From the NCBI GenBank assembly GCA_947305645.1, contig CAMZEC010000005.1:1-64000 (forward strand): a stretch of 64,000 nucleotides of DNA, written 5' to 3'. The notes below the pieces were generated by a model. It made no database searches, had not been told where the DNA came from, and saw nothing but the letters and a program-made list of their open reading frames with translations. The DNA is from an uncultured Bacteroidales bacterium. Its GTDB lineage: Bacteria; Bacteroidota; Bacteroidia; Bacteroidales; UBA932. This document shows positions 45,724 through 56,953 of this stretch, one piece after another; within the stretch, counting starts at the first letter, position 1, and each line of letters opens with the position of its first letter. Position numbers and translations under genes: made by a program.

Positions 45724-48342
45724 TTATTGTTTTTCAATTACGTCCAAAAGCACTTTCTCCATCACCTTATATCCGTCCAGGTTGGGATGTACGGCGTCGA
45801 TCCTGTACCGTGCGTCCATGGAGCCGTCCTCTGCGGCCAGCGCGGCATGGTAGTCGGCCAGGAGAAGTTCATGCTCCGCAGCGTAGGCCTTGATGAGGGC
45901 GTTCAGCCGGTCTATCTGAGGCCTTGGGTCGCCTATACGCTTGCGCCAGCCTATCTCGCCTGCCGGGCAGACGGTGCAGAGAATGGGCTTGATGCCGTTC
46001 AGCTGCGCCAGTTCCACCATGGAGACAATGTTACGGAAGGCATTTTCTACGGAGATGTAGCCGTTGTTGCGGGCAATGTCGTTGATGCCTATGAGAAGGG
46101 CCATGTACTCCGGATTCAGTTCGATAACGTCCGGGCGTATGCGGGACAGCAGCTCAGCTGTGGTCTGTCCGCTTATGCCGCGGCCGGCGAAGTTGTGCTC
46201 CGCGAGCCACTGGGGGTCGAATGCGGCCCAGTTCTGGGTGATGGAGTCGCCGAAGAGCACCAGCCTGGGGCTGTCGGTAATCTGCGCGTTGCTCTTCTCG
46301 TACCAGGAGAACTTGGCCCAGTCCTTGTCGGTCTTGCTCCACTGCTCCGGCTGCTTGCGGATTACCGCCGCCCAGCCGCCTCCGGGGGCCATCTTTACGG
46401 TCACCTTGCCGTCTGCCGGGAAGTCGAGCCACAGGTGCCTGTAGTCCCTTGCAGCCTTGTCGGCGTTGACGCCGTCGCAGAAGATCTCGACGACGGAGGC
46501 GTCCTTGATGCACGAGAGGTCGAGGGTGAGCTCACGGGCGTTCCAGTCGGTGATGGCGCCCACGTACCATACATCCCCCTTCCTGCGGGCCTCGGCCACA
46601 TATTCACCGGCCTTGCCATCCAGGGCAACTGTCTCGTCCCACACGGTGGGCACGCCGGCGATGAACTTGAGGCACTCGGGCTCCTTCATATAGTTGGACG
46701 GGGAGTCGCAGAGCATGGTCAGATGGGCGTCGAAGATGATGTACTCCGCAAGCTGGCGGCAGCGGGTGCCCTGGGACATGCCTTCGGTGTTCACGCTGCG
46801 GAAGTTGGATTTGGTGGCGTTGCGCATTGCGCCCTGGGTGTAGTCGCAAGGACCGGCGACCAGGCGCACGAAGGGTATGGTGGTCTCGTATGTCACGAGA
46901 TCGAGCTCCGGTTTGCCCCACTTGACGTTCTCCAGGCCGTACACGCCCTCGAAGTTCACCACGTTGGGCCAGGTGCGCTGGAGGCCCGCCGGCTTGAAGG
47001 CGCCGTGAAAATCGAGCATAAGGTGATAGCGGGCGGCTGTCTCCGCGGCGCGGCGGTAGAAGTCCACCACTATCTGGTCGTCGCGGTCCATGAAGTCCAC
47101 CTTGAAGCCCTTGACGCCCATGGCGGAGTACTCCCGGCAGGCACGCTCCATGTCCTTGTCGAACGCCCACCATCCGGCCCACAGAATAAGGCCCACACCC
47201 CTTTCCTGAGCATATTTGCAGAGCATCGGAAGGTCGATTTCCGGCACCACCTGGAAGAGGTCGGCCTTCTTGTTCACGGCCCATCCTTCATCCAGAATAA
47301 CGTACTCGATGCCGTTGCGGGAGGCAAAATCGATATAGTACTTATACGTGTCGTTGTTCACTCCGGACTTGAAGTTTACGCCGTACACGTTCCAGGCGTT
47401 CCACCAGTCCCAGGCGACCTTGCCGGGGCGCACCCAGCTGAAGTCCTGCCCCGCTTCCGGCTCGCGGCCGAGCAGCCACGGCAGGTCGCAGGCAAGCAGG
47501 TCCTTGTCTTCCCGGGCAACTATGACGATACGCCAGGGGAAGGCCTCCGAAGCATCCGCCTTGGCGATATAGTCTTCGCGCGACTTGATTATGCCCTGCA
47601 GCATGTTGTGGCCGCCCTGCTTCACCTCTTTGGGATACGGGGCGAATACCCCCTCCAGAGCCGTGTCGCCGTCTTCGTTGGACAGGAACATGCCGGGATA
47701 GTCCAGCAGGTCGCTCTCCGTGATGCAGACTTTCATGCCTGCCGGGGCGTCCAGGGTGACGGGGAGGAAGGCCAGGCGGCCGCTCTCCCATTTGCTGAGC
47801 TCCGTAACCGTATAGGTGGATTCGAAGGAATTGAAGAACTGGCCTTCGTAGCCCTCGCCGCGCCTGCGGACGTAGGGGATGAAGCCCCTGGAGTCCTGCC
47901 CGAAGCGGAAGGCCGCCTCCTCCGACACCACGTTGAACGGGGCCTTGCGGTCCGCCACGAAGCGGTAGGCGGCGCCGTCGTCATAGGCACGGAAAACGAT
48001 GCTGTAGCCCTTGCAGCGGAGCGTGAGCTCGTTGCATGCCTCATGCACCCGGGCCTGACGGTAGACCACCGGGGTGACGTTGCGGTCGACGCTGGCGCGG
48101 ACGGCCTTGCGGACCTTCACGTCACGGCCGAACACGGTGCCATCGTCCAGGGTCAGGGACAGGGCCGAAGGCTCCAGCACCTTCGTGCCGTCCATGGCTA
48201 CGGCCCACGTCGTCTGCGTTCCGGCAGATACCTCCACCTCCAGCTTGCCGGAAGGGGATTGCAGCTTGTAAACCTTCTCTGCCGCGCTCAAATCAAGAGC
48301 CATGCAGGCGAACAGGACCGTCAGGATGAGTTTTCTATTCAT
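45724..48342 (-). CDS. GH97 glycosidase fused to C-terminal SGNH/GDSL hydrolase domain
   Basis: GH97 features (EYVILDEGWAVNKK, GVKGFKVDFMDRDDQ) then SGNH block I SPRLVLFGDSITQNW and C-terminal DAVHPNLDGYKVM. Confidence 0.92.
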   Translation of the reverse strand: MNRKLILTVLFACMALDLSAAEKVYKLQSPSGKLEVEVSAGTQTTWAVAMDGTKVLEPSALSLTLDDGTVFGRDVKVRKAVRASVDRNVTPVVYRQARVHEACNELTLRCKGYSIVFRAYDDGAAYRFVADRKAPFNVVSEEAAFRFGQDSRGFIPYVRRRGEGYEGQFFNSFESTYTVTELSKWESGRLAFLPVTLDAPAGMKVCITESDLLDYPGMFLSNEDGDTALEGVFAPYPKEVKQGGHNMLQGIIKSREDYIAKADASEAFPWRIVIVAREDKDLLACDLPWLLGREPEAGQDFSWVRPGKVAWDWWNAWNVYGVNFKSGVNNDTYKYYIDFASRNGIEYVILDEGWAVNKKADLFQVVPEIDLPMLCKYAQERGVGLILWAGWWAFDKDMERACREYSAMGVKGFKVDFMDRDDQIVVDFYRRAAETAARYHLMLDFHGAFKPAGLQRTWPNVVNFEGVYGLENVKWGKPELDLVTYETTIPFVRLVAGPCDYTQGAMRNATKSNFRSVNTEGMSQGTRCRQLAEYIIFDAHLTMLCDSPSNYMKEPECLKFIAGVPTVWDETVALDGKAGEYVAEARRKGDVWYVGAITDWNARELTLDLSCIKDASVVEIFCDGVNADKAARDYRHLWLDFPADGKVTVKMAPGGGWAAVIRKQPEQWSKTDKDWAKFSWYEKSNAQITDSPRLVLFGDSITQNWAAFDPQWLAEHNFAGRGISGQTTAELLSRIRPDVIELNPEYMALLIGINDIARNNGYISVENAFRNIVSMVELAQLNGIKPILCTVCPAGEIGWRKRIGDPRPQIDRLNALIKAYAAEHELLLADYHAALAAEDGSMDARYRIDAVHPNLDGYKVMEKVLLDVIEKQ

Positions 48343-48934
48343 TTTTATTGAATTTTCGTTTCCAGCTGATCAGCGACCAGATGCCGTTGGCCAGGTACAG
48401 GGCGCTCACAATCGGCATCACATACAGACCGGCGCTGATGTAGAGCACAATGTTGGCAATGTTGACTATCATCCACATTATCCAGCACTCCCAGTATTTG
48501 CGGGCACTCAGGAACTGGGCCAGCAGGGTGAGCATAAGGATATAGGAGTCCAGCCAGGGCTGGGGATCAGGGGCAAAAACGTCCGGCCATTGAACGGGCA
48601 GCCACTGCAGAGCTTTGGCCCAAAGGGTGCCGCACAGGACCACCACGGTAAAGGCATTAACCCACTGCCACTTTTTCATCCTGCCGATACGCAGGTCGCC
48701 TTCGCTGTTTTTCTCTTCCTCTTTAGGATGCGTCCACCTCCAGTGCCCGTATGCGTTGATGGCAAAAGCCACCGGCTGCAGCAGCATGGCGCTGTAAAGA
48801 TGCTGGTGCCAGAAAAGGCTGAACAGGAATATGTTGTACACATACCCCACCCAGAAATTATACTTGGAGCCCCGCCCCGCCAGAAACACGCAGGACAGGC
48901 CAAGAACCGCGGAAACTATTTCAACCCAGCTCAT
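48335..48934 (-). CDS. pnuC: Nicotinamide mononucleotide/riboside transporter PnuC
   Basis: 199-aa multi-[48 protein letters not shown]. Confidence 0.9.
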   Translation of the reverse strand: MSWVEIVSAVLGLSCVFLAGRGSKYNFWVGYVYNIFLFSLFWHQHLYSAMLLQPVAFAINAYGHWRWTHPKEEEKNSEGDLRIGRMKKWQWVNAFTVVVLCGTLWAKALQWLPVQWPDVFAPDPQPWLDSYILMLTLLAQFLSARKYWECWIMWMIVNIANIVLYISAGLYVMPIVSALYLANGIWSLISWKRKFNKNE

Positions 48935-50376
48935 CCTACTGCCCCCTCCAGGGACACGCTGAGGAGCTTCTGAGCTTCAATTGCAAATTCCATGGGAAGG
49001 CGGCTTAGGACTTCTTTGGCGTAGCCGCCGACTATCAAAGCGGTAGCGTCCTCCGGCGAAATGCCCCTCTGGCCGCAGTAGAACAACTGGTCGTCGCTGA
49101 TCTTGGAGGTCGTGGCCTCATGCTCCACCACCGCCTGCGGGCAGCGGTTCATGATGACGGGGAAGGTGTGCGCGCCGCAACGGTTGCCTATAAGCAGCGA
49201 GTCGCACTGGCTGAAATTGCGCGCCCCCACGGCCCCGGGGTTCACCCTGACGAGCCCGCGGTAGCTGTTCTCACTGTGCCCGGCGGAGATGCCTTTGGAG
49301 ACAATCCTGCTGCGGGTGCCGCGGCCGATGTGTATCATCTTGGTTCCGGTGTCCGCCTGCTGATAATTATTGGTCATAGCGACGCTGTAGAACTCCGAAG
49401 AGCTGTAGTCGCCCATGAGCACGGTGCTGGGGTACTTCCAGGTGACGGCGGAGCCCGTCTCCACCTGCGTCCAGCTGAGGTGCGAGCCCGCACCTCGGCA
49501 CAATCCCCTCTTGGTCACGAGGTTGAGTATGCCTCCGCGGCCCTCGGCATCTCCGGGGTACCAGTTCTGCACGGTGCTGTACTTCACATCGGCGTCTTTC
49601 TCGACGATGATTTCCACCACCGCCGCGTGCAGCTGGTTCTCGTCGCGCATGGGGGCGGTGCAGCCCTCCATGTAGCTAAGTTTCGCCCCTTCGTCGGCCA
49701 CGATGAGCGTACGCTCGAACTGCCCCGTGCCGGCAGCGTTGATGCGGAAGTAGCTGCTCAGCTCCATGGGGCACTCCACTCCCTTGGGCACGTAGCAGAA
49801 AGAGCCGTCGGAGAAGACCGCCGAGTTCAGGGCGGCGAAGAAATTGTCGCCGGCTGGCACCACGGACGCCAGATACTTGCGCACCAGCTCCGGATGCTCG
49901 CGCACCGCCTCGGAGAAGGAACAGAAGATTATCCCCTTGTCTGCCAGCGTCTTGCGGAAGGTGGTGGTTACGCTTACGGAGTCGAACACGGCATCCACAG
50001 CAACCTCCTTGCTCTTCACGCCGGCGAGCACTTCCCGCTCCTTCAGGGGTATGCCCAGCTTGTCGAAGGTCTCCATGAGCGCCGGGTCGATTTCCGTAGG
50101 GCGCTCGCTGTCCTTCTTGGGGGCGGCGTAATAGATAATGTCCTGATAGTCAATCTTCGGCAGCTTAAGGTGGCCCCAGTGCGGCTCCTCCATCTTCTGC
50201 CATTTGCGGAAGGCGTCCAGGCGGAAGTCCAGCAGCCACTGAGGCTCCTGCTTCTTGGCGGAAATCAGCCGTATGATGTCCTCGCTCAAGCCTTTGGGCA
50301 CATACTCCTGCTCGACTTCCGTTACGAAGCCTTCCTTATACTCCTGCCTGGTGAGGTCTTTCAGCAGCTCATCCAT
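48931..50376 (-). CDS. sufB: Fe-S cluster assembly protein SufB
   Basis: [68 protein letters not shown]. Confidence 0.97.
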   Translation of the reverse strand: MDELLKDLTRQEYKEGFVTEVEQEYVPKGLSEDIIRLISAKKQEPQWLLDFRLDAFRKWQKMEEPHWGHLKLPKIDYQDIIYYAAPKKDSERPTEIDPALMETFDKLGIPLKEREVLAGVKSKEVAVDAVFDSVSVTTTFRKTLADKGIIFCSFSEAVREHPELVRKYLASVVPAGDNFFAALNSAVFSDGSFCYVPKGVECPMELSSYFRINAAGTGQFERTLIVADEGAKLSYMEGCTAPMRDENQLHAAVVEIIVEKDADVKYSTVQNWYPGDAEGRGGILNLVTKRGLCRGAGSHLSWTQVETGSAVTWKYPSTVLMGDYSSSEFYSVAMTNNYQQADTGTKMIHIGRGTRSRIVSKGISAGHSENSYRGLVRVNPGAVGARNFSQCDSLLIGNRCGAHTFPVIMNRCPQAVVEHEATTSKISDDQLFYCGQRGISPEDATALIVGGYAKEVLSRLPMEFAIEAQKLLSVSLEGAVG

Positions 50377-51283
50377 TGGCAAGACATTTTGCCACCTCGG
50401 AAGCGAGGCGGGCGTTGTTGAGCACAAGCTGTATATTGGAGGCGAGCGAGTCGCCGCCGGTGATATCCTTCACGCGTGCCAGCAGGAAGGGAGTGGTCTC
50501 CTTGCCCTTGATACCCTTCCGGGCGGCCTCGGCAATTGCCTGGTCGATGGCGGCGTTGATTCGGTCCGGGTCCATGGAGTACTCCTCCGGGATGGGGTTG
50601 GTGACCAGCATGCCGCCGCGAAGGCCCATGTCCATCTTGGCACGGAAGGCGTCCGCCACCTCCTCCGGCGTATCCAGGCGGTAGTCCACCTTGAAGCCGC
50701 TGCGACGGGTGTAAAAGGCCGGCAGCTCTTCGGTACCGTAACCGATTACCGGCACACCCTTGGTCTCCAGGTACTCCAGAGTGAGGCCGAGGTCAAGGAT
50801 GCTCTTGGCGCCGGCGCAGATAACCATTACGGGCGTCTGTGCCAGCTCCTCCAGGTCGGCGGAAATGTCCATGGTGGTTTCCGCTCCGCGGTGCACGCCT
50901 CCTACGCCGCCGGTGGCGAACACCTTGATGCCCGCCATGGAAGCGATAATCATGGTTGTGGCGACCGTGGTGGCTCCGTCGAGCCCGCGGGCCACGAGCA
51001 CCGGCAGGTCGCGACGGGAGGTCTTGGCCACCCCTCGCCCCTTCTTGCCCAGATACTCGATTTCAGCCTCCGACAGACCGGCTTTCAGGCGGCCGCCTAT
51101 GACGGCTATGGTCGCCGGCACGGCTCCGTTCTCACGAATGGTCTTTTCTACCCTCAGGGCCGTCTCCACGTTCTGCGGGTACGGCATTCCGTGTGATATT
51201 ATAGTGGATTCCAGAGCCACGACCGGGCGTCCGTTCGCCAGGGCCTCGCGCACCTCCGGATGTATATCCAGATACTTGTTCAT
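50369..51283 (-). CDS. psuG: Pseudouridine-5'-phosphate glycosidase
   Basis: [52 protein letters not shown]. Confidence 0.96.
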   Translation of the reverse strand: MNKYLDIHPEVREALANGRPVVALESTIISHGMPYPQNVETALRVEKTIRENGAVPATIAVIGGRLKAGLSEAEIEYLGKKGRGVAKTSRRDLPVLVARGLDGATTVATTMIIASMAGIKVFATGGVGGVHRGAETTMDISADLEELAQTPVMVICAGAKSILDLGLTLEYLETKGVPVIGYGTEELPAFYTRRSGFKVDYRLDTPEEVADAFRAKMDMGLRGGMLVTNPIPEEYSMDPDRINAAIDQAIAEAARKGIKGKETTPFLLARVKDITGGDSLASNIQLVLNNARLASEVAKCLANG

Positions 51284-51304
51284 AAGTAGTGAATTTCTTG
51301 CTTG

Positions 51305-51312
51305 CAAATATA
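51305..51312 (-). promoter_or_regulatory. -7 element TATATTTG upstream of psuG operon
   Basis: CAAATATA on + strand. Confidence 0.55.
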
Positions 51313-51334
51313 ATTCTTTTTAGGGGAAAATGCC

Positions 51335-51342
51335 TATATTTG
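51335..51342 (+). promoter_or_regulatory. -7 element TATATTTG upstream of psuK-like operon
   Basis: 7 nt before the ATG at 51349. Confidence 0.55.
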
Positions 51343-51348
51343 TGTGCT

Positions 51349-52224
51349 ATGAAGATTATCGTCATCGGCGGCGCAAACATCGATATCTGCGCCACAACCG
51401 CGGGGCCATTCGTGGCCAAAGATTCTAATCCCGGCACCGTACGAACCGCTCCCGGCGGCGTAGGACGCAACATCGCCCACAATCTCGCACTTCTCGGAGA
51501 CGACGTAAGCCTCATCACCATTTTCGGAGACGACAACTTCGGCCGCATGCTCAAGGACAGCTGCAAGCGGCTGGGCATAGACACGTCCCTGAGCGAGACC
51601 CGCAGGGGCGCCCGCAACGCCTGCTTCGTGAGCATCAACGGCTCCGACGGCGAGCTGCTGGGAGGCGTGGCCGACATGGCCGTGACGGGCCTGATGACCC
51701 CCGAATGGCTGGAGAGCCGCCTGGGCAAGATCAACAAGGCGGACGCCGTGGTGGCCGACGCCAACATCCCCGCCGACACCCTCAGCTTCCTGGTGGGCAG
51801 CTGCATGCCTCCCCTGTACATCGACGCCGTCTCTTCCGCCAAGGTCGCACGCCTGAAGGAGGCCCTCCACGAGACCCGCCTGTCCGGCGAAAAGGTCTTC
51901 GCCGTGAAGCTCAACCGACTTGAGGCGGAGGTGCTGCTCCCGCAGGACGGAAGCCTCGACAGCAAGATACAGCGGCTCTACGTGAGCATGGGTTCCGAGG
52001 GCGTGGTTGTGCGCGAAGACGGGGAACAGACGCAGATAGAAGCGCTCCCGGCACACGGAATCGTGAATGCCACGGGAGCCGGAGACGCCTTGCTGGCCGG
52101 CATAGTGCACGCCGGTCCGGACGCCCCCGCCGTAGATGCGGCACGCTTTGGCCAGGAGTGCGCCCGCTGCTGCCTGCAGTCGCCCGACGCGGTGAGCGAT
52201 ATGATAAAAACGTTAAAACTCTAA
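51349..52224 (+). CDS. psuK: PfkB-family kinase, likely pseudouridine kinase
   Basis: MKIIVIGGANIDI...PGGVGRNIAHNLALLG; NATGAGDALLAGIVH; divergent to psuG. Confidence 0.82.
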   Translation: MKIIVIGGANIDICATTAGPFVAKDSNPGTVRTAPGGVGRNIAHNLALLGDDVSLITIFGDDNFGRMLKDSCKRLGIDTSLSETRRGARNACFVSINGSDGELLGGVADMAVTGLMTPEWLESRLGKINKADAVVADANIPADTLSFLVGSCMPPLYIDAVSSAKVARLKEALHETRLSGEKVFAVKLNRLEAEVLLPQDGSLDSKIQRLYVSMGSEGVVVREDGEQTQIEALPAHGIVNATGAGDALLAGIVHAGPDAPAVDAARFGQECARCCLQSPDAVSDMIKTLKL

Positions 52225-52228
52225 TACA

Positions 52229-53590
52229 ATGTCTACTGAAAATCTTCAAGGAATCTACGACGCACGCAAGCTGGGCCGGGGAAAAATGCTCACGCTCGGC
52301 CTTCAGCACATGTTTGCAATGTTCGGCGCAACTGTGCTCGTCCCGGTTATTACCGGACTCTCCATGTCCGCCACGCTGCTGTTCGCCGGCGTCGGGACCC
52401 TCATCTTCCATCTGCTGACCAAGCTCAAAGTACCCGCGTTCCTGGGCTCTTCCTTCGCATTCCTCGGCGGATACGCCACGGTGGTGCAGATTGGCGCAAA
52501 CCAGGGACTTGATGCCGCCGCATCGTTGCCGTACGCCTGCATCGGCGTGTTCTGCGCCGGCCTTATGTACTTCGTGCTGGCAGGCTTGTTCGCCGCATAC
52601 GGCCCCAAGAAGGTTATGCGGTTCTTCCCGCCCATCGTGACCGGCCCCATCATCATAGCAATCGGCCTTTCGCTCTCAGGTTCCGCAATCAACAACTGCG
52701 CACAGAACTGGTGGATAGCCGTCCTGGCCATCGCAATCATCATCGTATGCAACATCTGGGGCAAGAAGATGATCAAGATCATCCCCATCCTGCTGGGCGT
52801 CCTGGGCAGCTACGCCGTTGCCGCCTGCATCGGCCTGTGTGACTTTACGGCCGTTAAAGAAGCTGCCTGGATAGGCGTTCCGTTCAAGATGGAGAACACA
52901 GCTTTCCATGTGTTCCAGAATCCCAACTGGGGCCTCGTGGTAACGGCCATCATCGCCATTATCCCCATTTCGCTGGCCACCATGATGGAGCATATCGGCG
53001 ACATGTGCGCCATCTCCTCCACCACAGGCATCAACTACCTCGAGGATCCCGGCCTGCACCGTACGCTTATGGGCGACGGCCTCGCCACCGCACTGGCCTC
53101 CCTTTTCGGAGCTCCGGCCAACACCACCTACGGCGAGAATACCGGCGTGCTCAACCTCACCAAGGTGTACGACCCGCGCGTGATCCGCATCGCCGCCTGC
53201 TTCGCAATCATCCTGTCTTTCTGCCCCAAGTTCTCCGCCATTATCGCCTGCATGCCTGCAGCCACGATCGGAGGCGTTTCGCTGGTGCTTTACGGTATGA
53301 TATCAGCCGTGGGTATCAGGAATATCGTTGAAAACCATGTGGACTTCAAGCTCGCCCGCAACGTCATAGTCATGGCTCTTATCCTGGTGCTGGCGGTTGG
53401 CATTTCCTACAGTCAGGCAGGCTGCCTCGACCTCGGCTTCACCAAGCTCTCCGGCCTCGCAGTCGCCGCTCTGGTAGGTATTGTGCTGAATGCCATCCTG
53501 CCCGGCAAGGACTATGAATTCGGTGCCAACGAGCAGGGAGACATGGCCATCGATTTCGAAATCAACCCGTCTTTGAGAAAGAAACAATGA
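52229..53590 (+). CDS. Uracil/xanthine permease (NCS2, UraA-like)
   Basis: GLQHMFAMFGATVLVPVITGLSMSATLLFAGVGTLIFH. Confidence 0.93.
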   Translation: MSTENLQGIYDARKLGRGKMLTLGLQHMFAMFGATVLVPVITGLSMSATLLFAGVGTLIFHLLTKLKVPAFLGSSFAFLGGYATVVQIGANQGLDAAASLPYACIGVFCAGLMYFVLAGLFAAYGPKKVMRFFPPIVTGPIIIAIGLSLSGSAINNCAQNWWIAVLAIAIIIVCNIWGKKMIKIIPILLGVLGSYAVAACIGLCDFTAVKEAAWIGVPFKMENTAFHVFQNPNWGLVVTAIIAIIPISLATMMEHIGDMCAISSTTGINYLEDPGLHRTLMGDGLATALASLFGAPANTTYGENTGVLNLTKVYDPRVIRIAACFAIILSFCPKFSAIIACMPAATIGGVSLVLYGMISAVGIRNIVENHVDFKLARNVIVMALILVLAVGISYSQAGCLDLGFTKLSGLAVAALVGIVLNAILPGKDYEFGANEQGDMAIDFEINPSLRKKQ

Positions 53591-54120
53591 CAGACAGCGA
53601 ACTCATCAAAACCATACGCATCGTTCCCGACTACCCCATGAAGGGCATTCAGTTCTTCGACGTGACCACCCTGTTCAAGAACCCCGAGGCCTTCAAGGAA
53701 GTTGTGGACCGCATATGCGCGCTTTATGCAGACAAGGGCATCACCAAGGTTGCCGGCATCGAGTCCCGCGGATTCATCGCGGGAGCGGCCATCGCCTCCC
53801 GCCTGGGTGCGGGCTTCGTGCCCATACGCAAACCCGGCAAGCTGCCTTCCGGAACACTCTCCGAGTCCTATTCCAAGGAATACGGGCGTGACACCATAGA
53901 GATGCATTCGGATGCCATAGAGCCCGGCGACGTGGTGCTGATTCACGACGACATCCTGGCCACCGGCGGCACTGCATCCGCCGCGGTAAGGCTGGTCAGC
54001 CGTATCCACCCCAAGGCGGTGTATGCCAATTTCATAATAGATATTACCGACGTTCCGCGCAGCGCGCCCATTCCGGAAAGCGTTCCTGTAAGCGCCGTGC
54101 TCCATCTTTCAGAGAGATAA
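53587..54120 (+). CDS. apt: Adenine phosphoribosyltransferase
   Basis: IRIVPDYPMKGIQFFDVTTLF; GIESRGFIAGAAIA; VVLIHDDILATGGTASAAVRL. Confidence 0.96.
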   Translation: MTDSELIKTIRIVPDYPMKGIQFFDVTTLFKNPEAFKEVVDRICALYADKGITKVAGIESRGFIAGAAIASRLGAGFVPIRKPGKLPSGTLSESYSKEYGRDTIEMHSDAIEPGDVVLIHDDILATGGTASAAVRLVSRIHPKAVYANFIIDITDVPRSAPIPESVPVSAVLHLSER

Positions 54121-54144
54121 ATTTGTTTAACTTTTATAAAAACT

Positions 54145-54864
54145 ATGTCCAAAAAACTATTCCTTGCTGCAGCAGTTGCAGTGCTTGCCTTCACTCAAGA
54201 AGCAAAGGCCCAGACTAACGTCCAGTTTTTCTATGACTTCGGCCGTAGTTACTTTACCACTACAGTAGAAGGGTTCTACGGAGACAAATGGGGAGACACC
54301 TTCTTCTTCATCGATCATTACTATGCAACCCAAGCAGACCGTCAGCTCGGTGACGGCTCCGCCATTAACGGAAGCTATTTCGAGATTGAGCGCAACCTGA
54401 ACTTCTGGAAAGACACCAAGCTTGCCGACCTCAGCCTCCATGTAGAGTATGACGGAGCAACCTGGGGGTCGGGAGTAGCCTGCATAGGTGTTAACTACTT
54501 CCTGCATTCCAAAGACTTCAAGAACATCTTCAACCTGGCCTTGATGTATGACCACCACATCGGATACGGCTATGCCAGCGTTCCCGTAAAATTCACCGGC
54601 GTATGGGGCATGCAGGACCTCTTCGGCCTGGAAGGTCTCCGCTTCAGCGGTTTCATCGATATCTGGGGCCTGGACAGCGATTTCGGGCTTGCGGGCAGCT
54701 CCAAGTTTACCATCCTCACTGAGCCTCAGCTTTGGTATAACGTCGGAAGGCACTTCGGTGTGGATAACCTGCATCTCGGCGGCGAGGTGGAACTCTCGTA
54801 CAATTTCGCCGGCAACAAGGGCTTCATGTGCAATCCCTGCCTCGGTGCCAAGTGGGTATTCTAA
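54145..54864 (+). CDS. DUF5020 family / Tsx-like outer membrane protein
   Basis: TNVQFFYDFGRSYFTTTVEGFYGDKWGDTFFFIDHYY; beta-barrel pattern ending in WVF. Confidence 0.8.
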   Translation: MSKKLFLAAAVAVLAFTQEAKAQTNVQFFYDFGRSYFTTTVEGFYGDKWGDTFFFIDHYYATQADRQLGDGSAINGSYFEIERNLNFWKDTKLADLSLHVEYDGATWGSGVACIGVNYFLHSKDFKNIFNLALMYDHHIGYGYASVPVKFTGVWGMQDLFGLEGLRFSGFIDIWGLDSDFGLAGSSKFTILTEPQLWYNVGRHFGVDNLHLGGEVELSYNFAGNKGFMCNPCLGAKWVF

Positions 54865-54877
54865 GCTTTCTTGAACC

Positions 54878-56230
54878 ATGAAACCTTTCGCAGCTAAACT
54901 CTTCGGTTTCGACAACTCGAAGAACAACGTCCGTACCGAGATCATCGCCGGAATCACCACCTTCCTTACGATGGCCTACATCCTGGCCGTCAACCCCGGT
55001 ATCTTCAGCGCCCTCGACGGCATGCCCGGCGGTTCCGTCTTTACCGCAACCGCACTGGCCGCCATCATAGGTACTGTCGTTATGGCCATTTACGCCAAGA
55101 AGCCTTTCGCGCTGGCTCCCGGCATGGGCCTCAACGCCTTCTTCGTGTATACCGTGTGCCTCGGAATGGGATACACCTGGCAGTTCGCACTCACCGCGGT
55201 GCTTATCGAAGGAATCCTGTTCATCATCCTGACGGTCACCAAGGTGCGTTCCTGGCTAATCAACGCCATTCCCGGCACCCTCAAGAAGGCCATCGGAGCA
55301 GGCATCGGCCTCTTTATCGCCTTCATCGGACTGCAGAACGCCGGCATAATCGTAAACAATGACGCAACTCTCGTAGGCCTCGGCAACATTACCGAGGGCA
55401 AGGCCCTGCTGGGCATGATCGGCCTCTTCATCACCGCGGGTCTGGTTATGGCAAAGGTGCGCGGAGGTATACTCTGGGGCATTCTCATCACCGCCGTCAT
55501 CGGCCTGTTCATCAAGGATCCCGCTACCGGTGACGCCATCACGCAGCTGGCACGCAACGAGGCCGGCGGCATCAAGCTCATCTCGCTGCCCGACAGCATG
55601 GCGCCTATCTTCTGCCAGTTCGAGCTTGGCCAGATCTTCAGCTGGGATATGCTGGTAGTGGTTTTGACCTTCCTCTTCATCGATATGTTCGACACCATGG
55701 GCACCATTATCGGAGTGCACCAGGGAGCCGGCCTCATCCCTGAAGGAAACAAGCAGGACGACATCCCCGGAATGGAGAAGATGTTCCTTGCCGACTCCAT
55801 CGCCACCGTTTGCGGCGCATGCCTCGGCACCTCCACCACTACGACTTACGTAGAAAGCGCCTCCGGCGTGGGAGAGGGCGGACGTACCGGCCTCACCGCA
55901 TTCAGCACTGCCGTCTGCTTCGGCCTGGCCCTCTTCTTCAGCCCCATTTTCCTGGCGATTCCGGGTGCTGCAACTGCTCCTGCCCTTATAATCGTAGGTG
56001 TGATGATGATGCCCGCCATCAAGCGAATCCACTGGGACGACTACTGCAAGGCCATCCCTGCGTTCCTCACCATCATCATGATGCCTCTGGCATATTCCAT
56101 CTCCGACGGTATCCTCATCGGCGTCATCTCTTACGTTCTCTGCCACGCGGTAGCCGGCAAGTTCAAGGAGATTTCCGTCACGATGTGGGTTCTGGCGGTG
56201 CTGTTCATCCTAAGGTATATCTTCATCTAG
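54878..56230 (+). CDS. Purine permease (NCS2/AzgA-like)
   Basis: [59 protein letters not shown]. Confidence 0.94.
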   Translation: MKPFAAKLFGFDNSKNNVRTEIIAGITTFLTMAYILAVNPGIFSALDGMPGGSVFTATALAAIIGTVVMAIYAKKPFALAPGMGLNAFFVYTVCLGMGYTWQFALTAVLIEGILFIILTVTKVRSWLINAIPGTLKKAIGAGIGLFIAFIGLQNAGIIVNNDATLVGLGNITEGKALLGMIGLFITAGLVMAKVRGGILWGILITAVIGLFIKDPATGDAITQLARNEAGGIKLISLPDSMAPIFCQFELGQIFSWDMLVVVLTFLFIDMFDTMGTIIGVHQGAGLIPEGNKQDDIPGMEKMFLADSIATVCGACLGTSTTTTYVESASGVGEGGRTGLTAFSTAVCFGLALFFSPIFLAIPGAATAPALIIVGVMMMPAIKRIHWDDYCKAIPAFLTIIMMPLAYSISDGILIGVISYVLCHAVAGKFKEISVTMWVLAVLFILRYIFI

Positions 56231-56231
56231 C

Positions 56232-56939
56232 ATGGGCAATATTCCTACTCCTCACATCAACGCCAAGTACGGCGAGATTGCCGAGACGGTAATCATGGCC
56301 GGAGACCCTCTCCGCGTGAAATTCATGGCGGAGAAGTATCTGGAAGACATATATCAGTTCAACGAAGTCCGCGGGATGCTGGGTTACACCGGCACCTACA
56401 AAGGCAAACGGGTGAGCATGATGGGCCACGGCATGGGCATACCGTCCATAGGCATCTATACCTACGAGCTGTTCAATTTCTACGGGGTAAAGACCATCAT
56501 CCGGGTAGGCTCGGCCGGCGCATACCAGAAGGACCTGAAGCTGGGAGACCTTATCCTGGCCATGGGCGCCTGCACCGACTCCAACTACGGCTCACAGTAC
56601 GAACTGCCCGGCACCTTCGCCCCCATTGCCGACTACGAACTGCTTAGCAAGGCCGTGAAGGCCTGCGAAGAGTTCGGCTACGACTATAAAGTGGGCAATG
56701 TCATGTCTACCGATATATTCTACAGGGACATCCCGCAGATAGAAAAGTGGATAAAGATGGGTGTCCTGGGCGTTGAGATGGAGGCGTCTGCCCTGTATTT
56801 GAACGCTGCACGTTCCGGCAACCGCGCCCTGGTAATCAATACGGTCTCCGACCATTTGATTACCGGGGAGGTTACCACATCAGAACAGCGCAGGACCACC
56901 TTCACGAGGATGATGGACGTTGCGCTGACTCTGATATAG
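56232..56939 (+). CDS. deoD: Purine-nucleoside phosphorylase DeoD-type
   Basis: [58 protein letters not shown]. Confidence 0.97.
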   Translation: MGNIPTPHINAKYGEIAETVIMAGDPLRVKFMAEKYLEDIYQFNEVRGMLGYTGTYKGKRVSMMGHGMGIPSIGIYTYELFNFYGVKTIIRVGSAGAYQKDLKLGDLILAMGACTDSNYGSQYELPGTFAPIADYELLSKAVKACEEFGYDYKVGNVMSTDIFYRDIPQIEKWIKMGVLGVEMEASALYLNAARSGNRALVINTVSDHLITGEVTTSEQRRTTFTRMMDVALTLI

Positions 56940-56953
56940 TATTTAAGCTGTCG

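Noticed and set aside
45595-48351. 918-aa plus-strand ORF antisense to the GH97-SGNH gene
   Set aside because: Shadow ORF; low-complexity composition and no family features.
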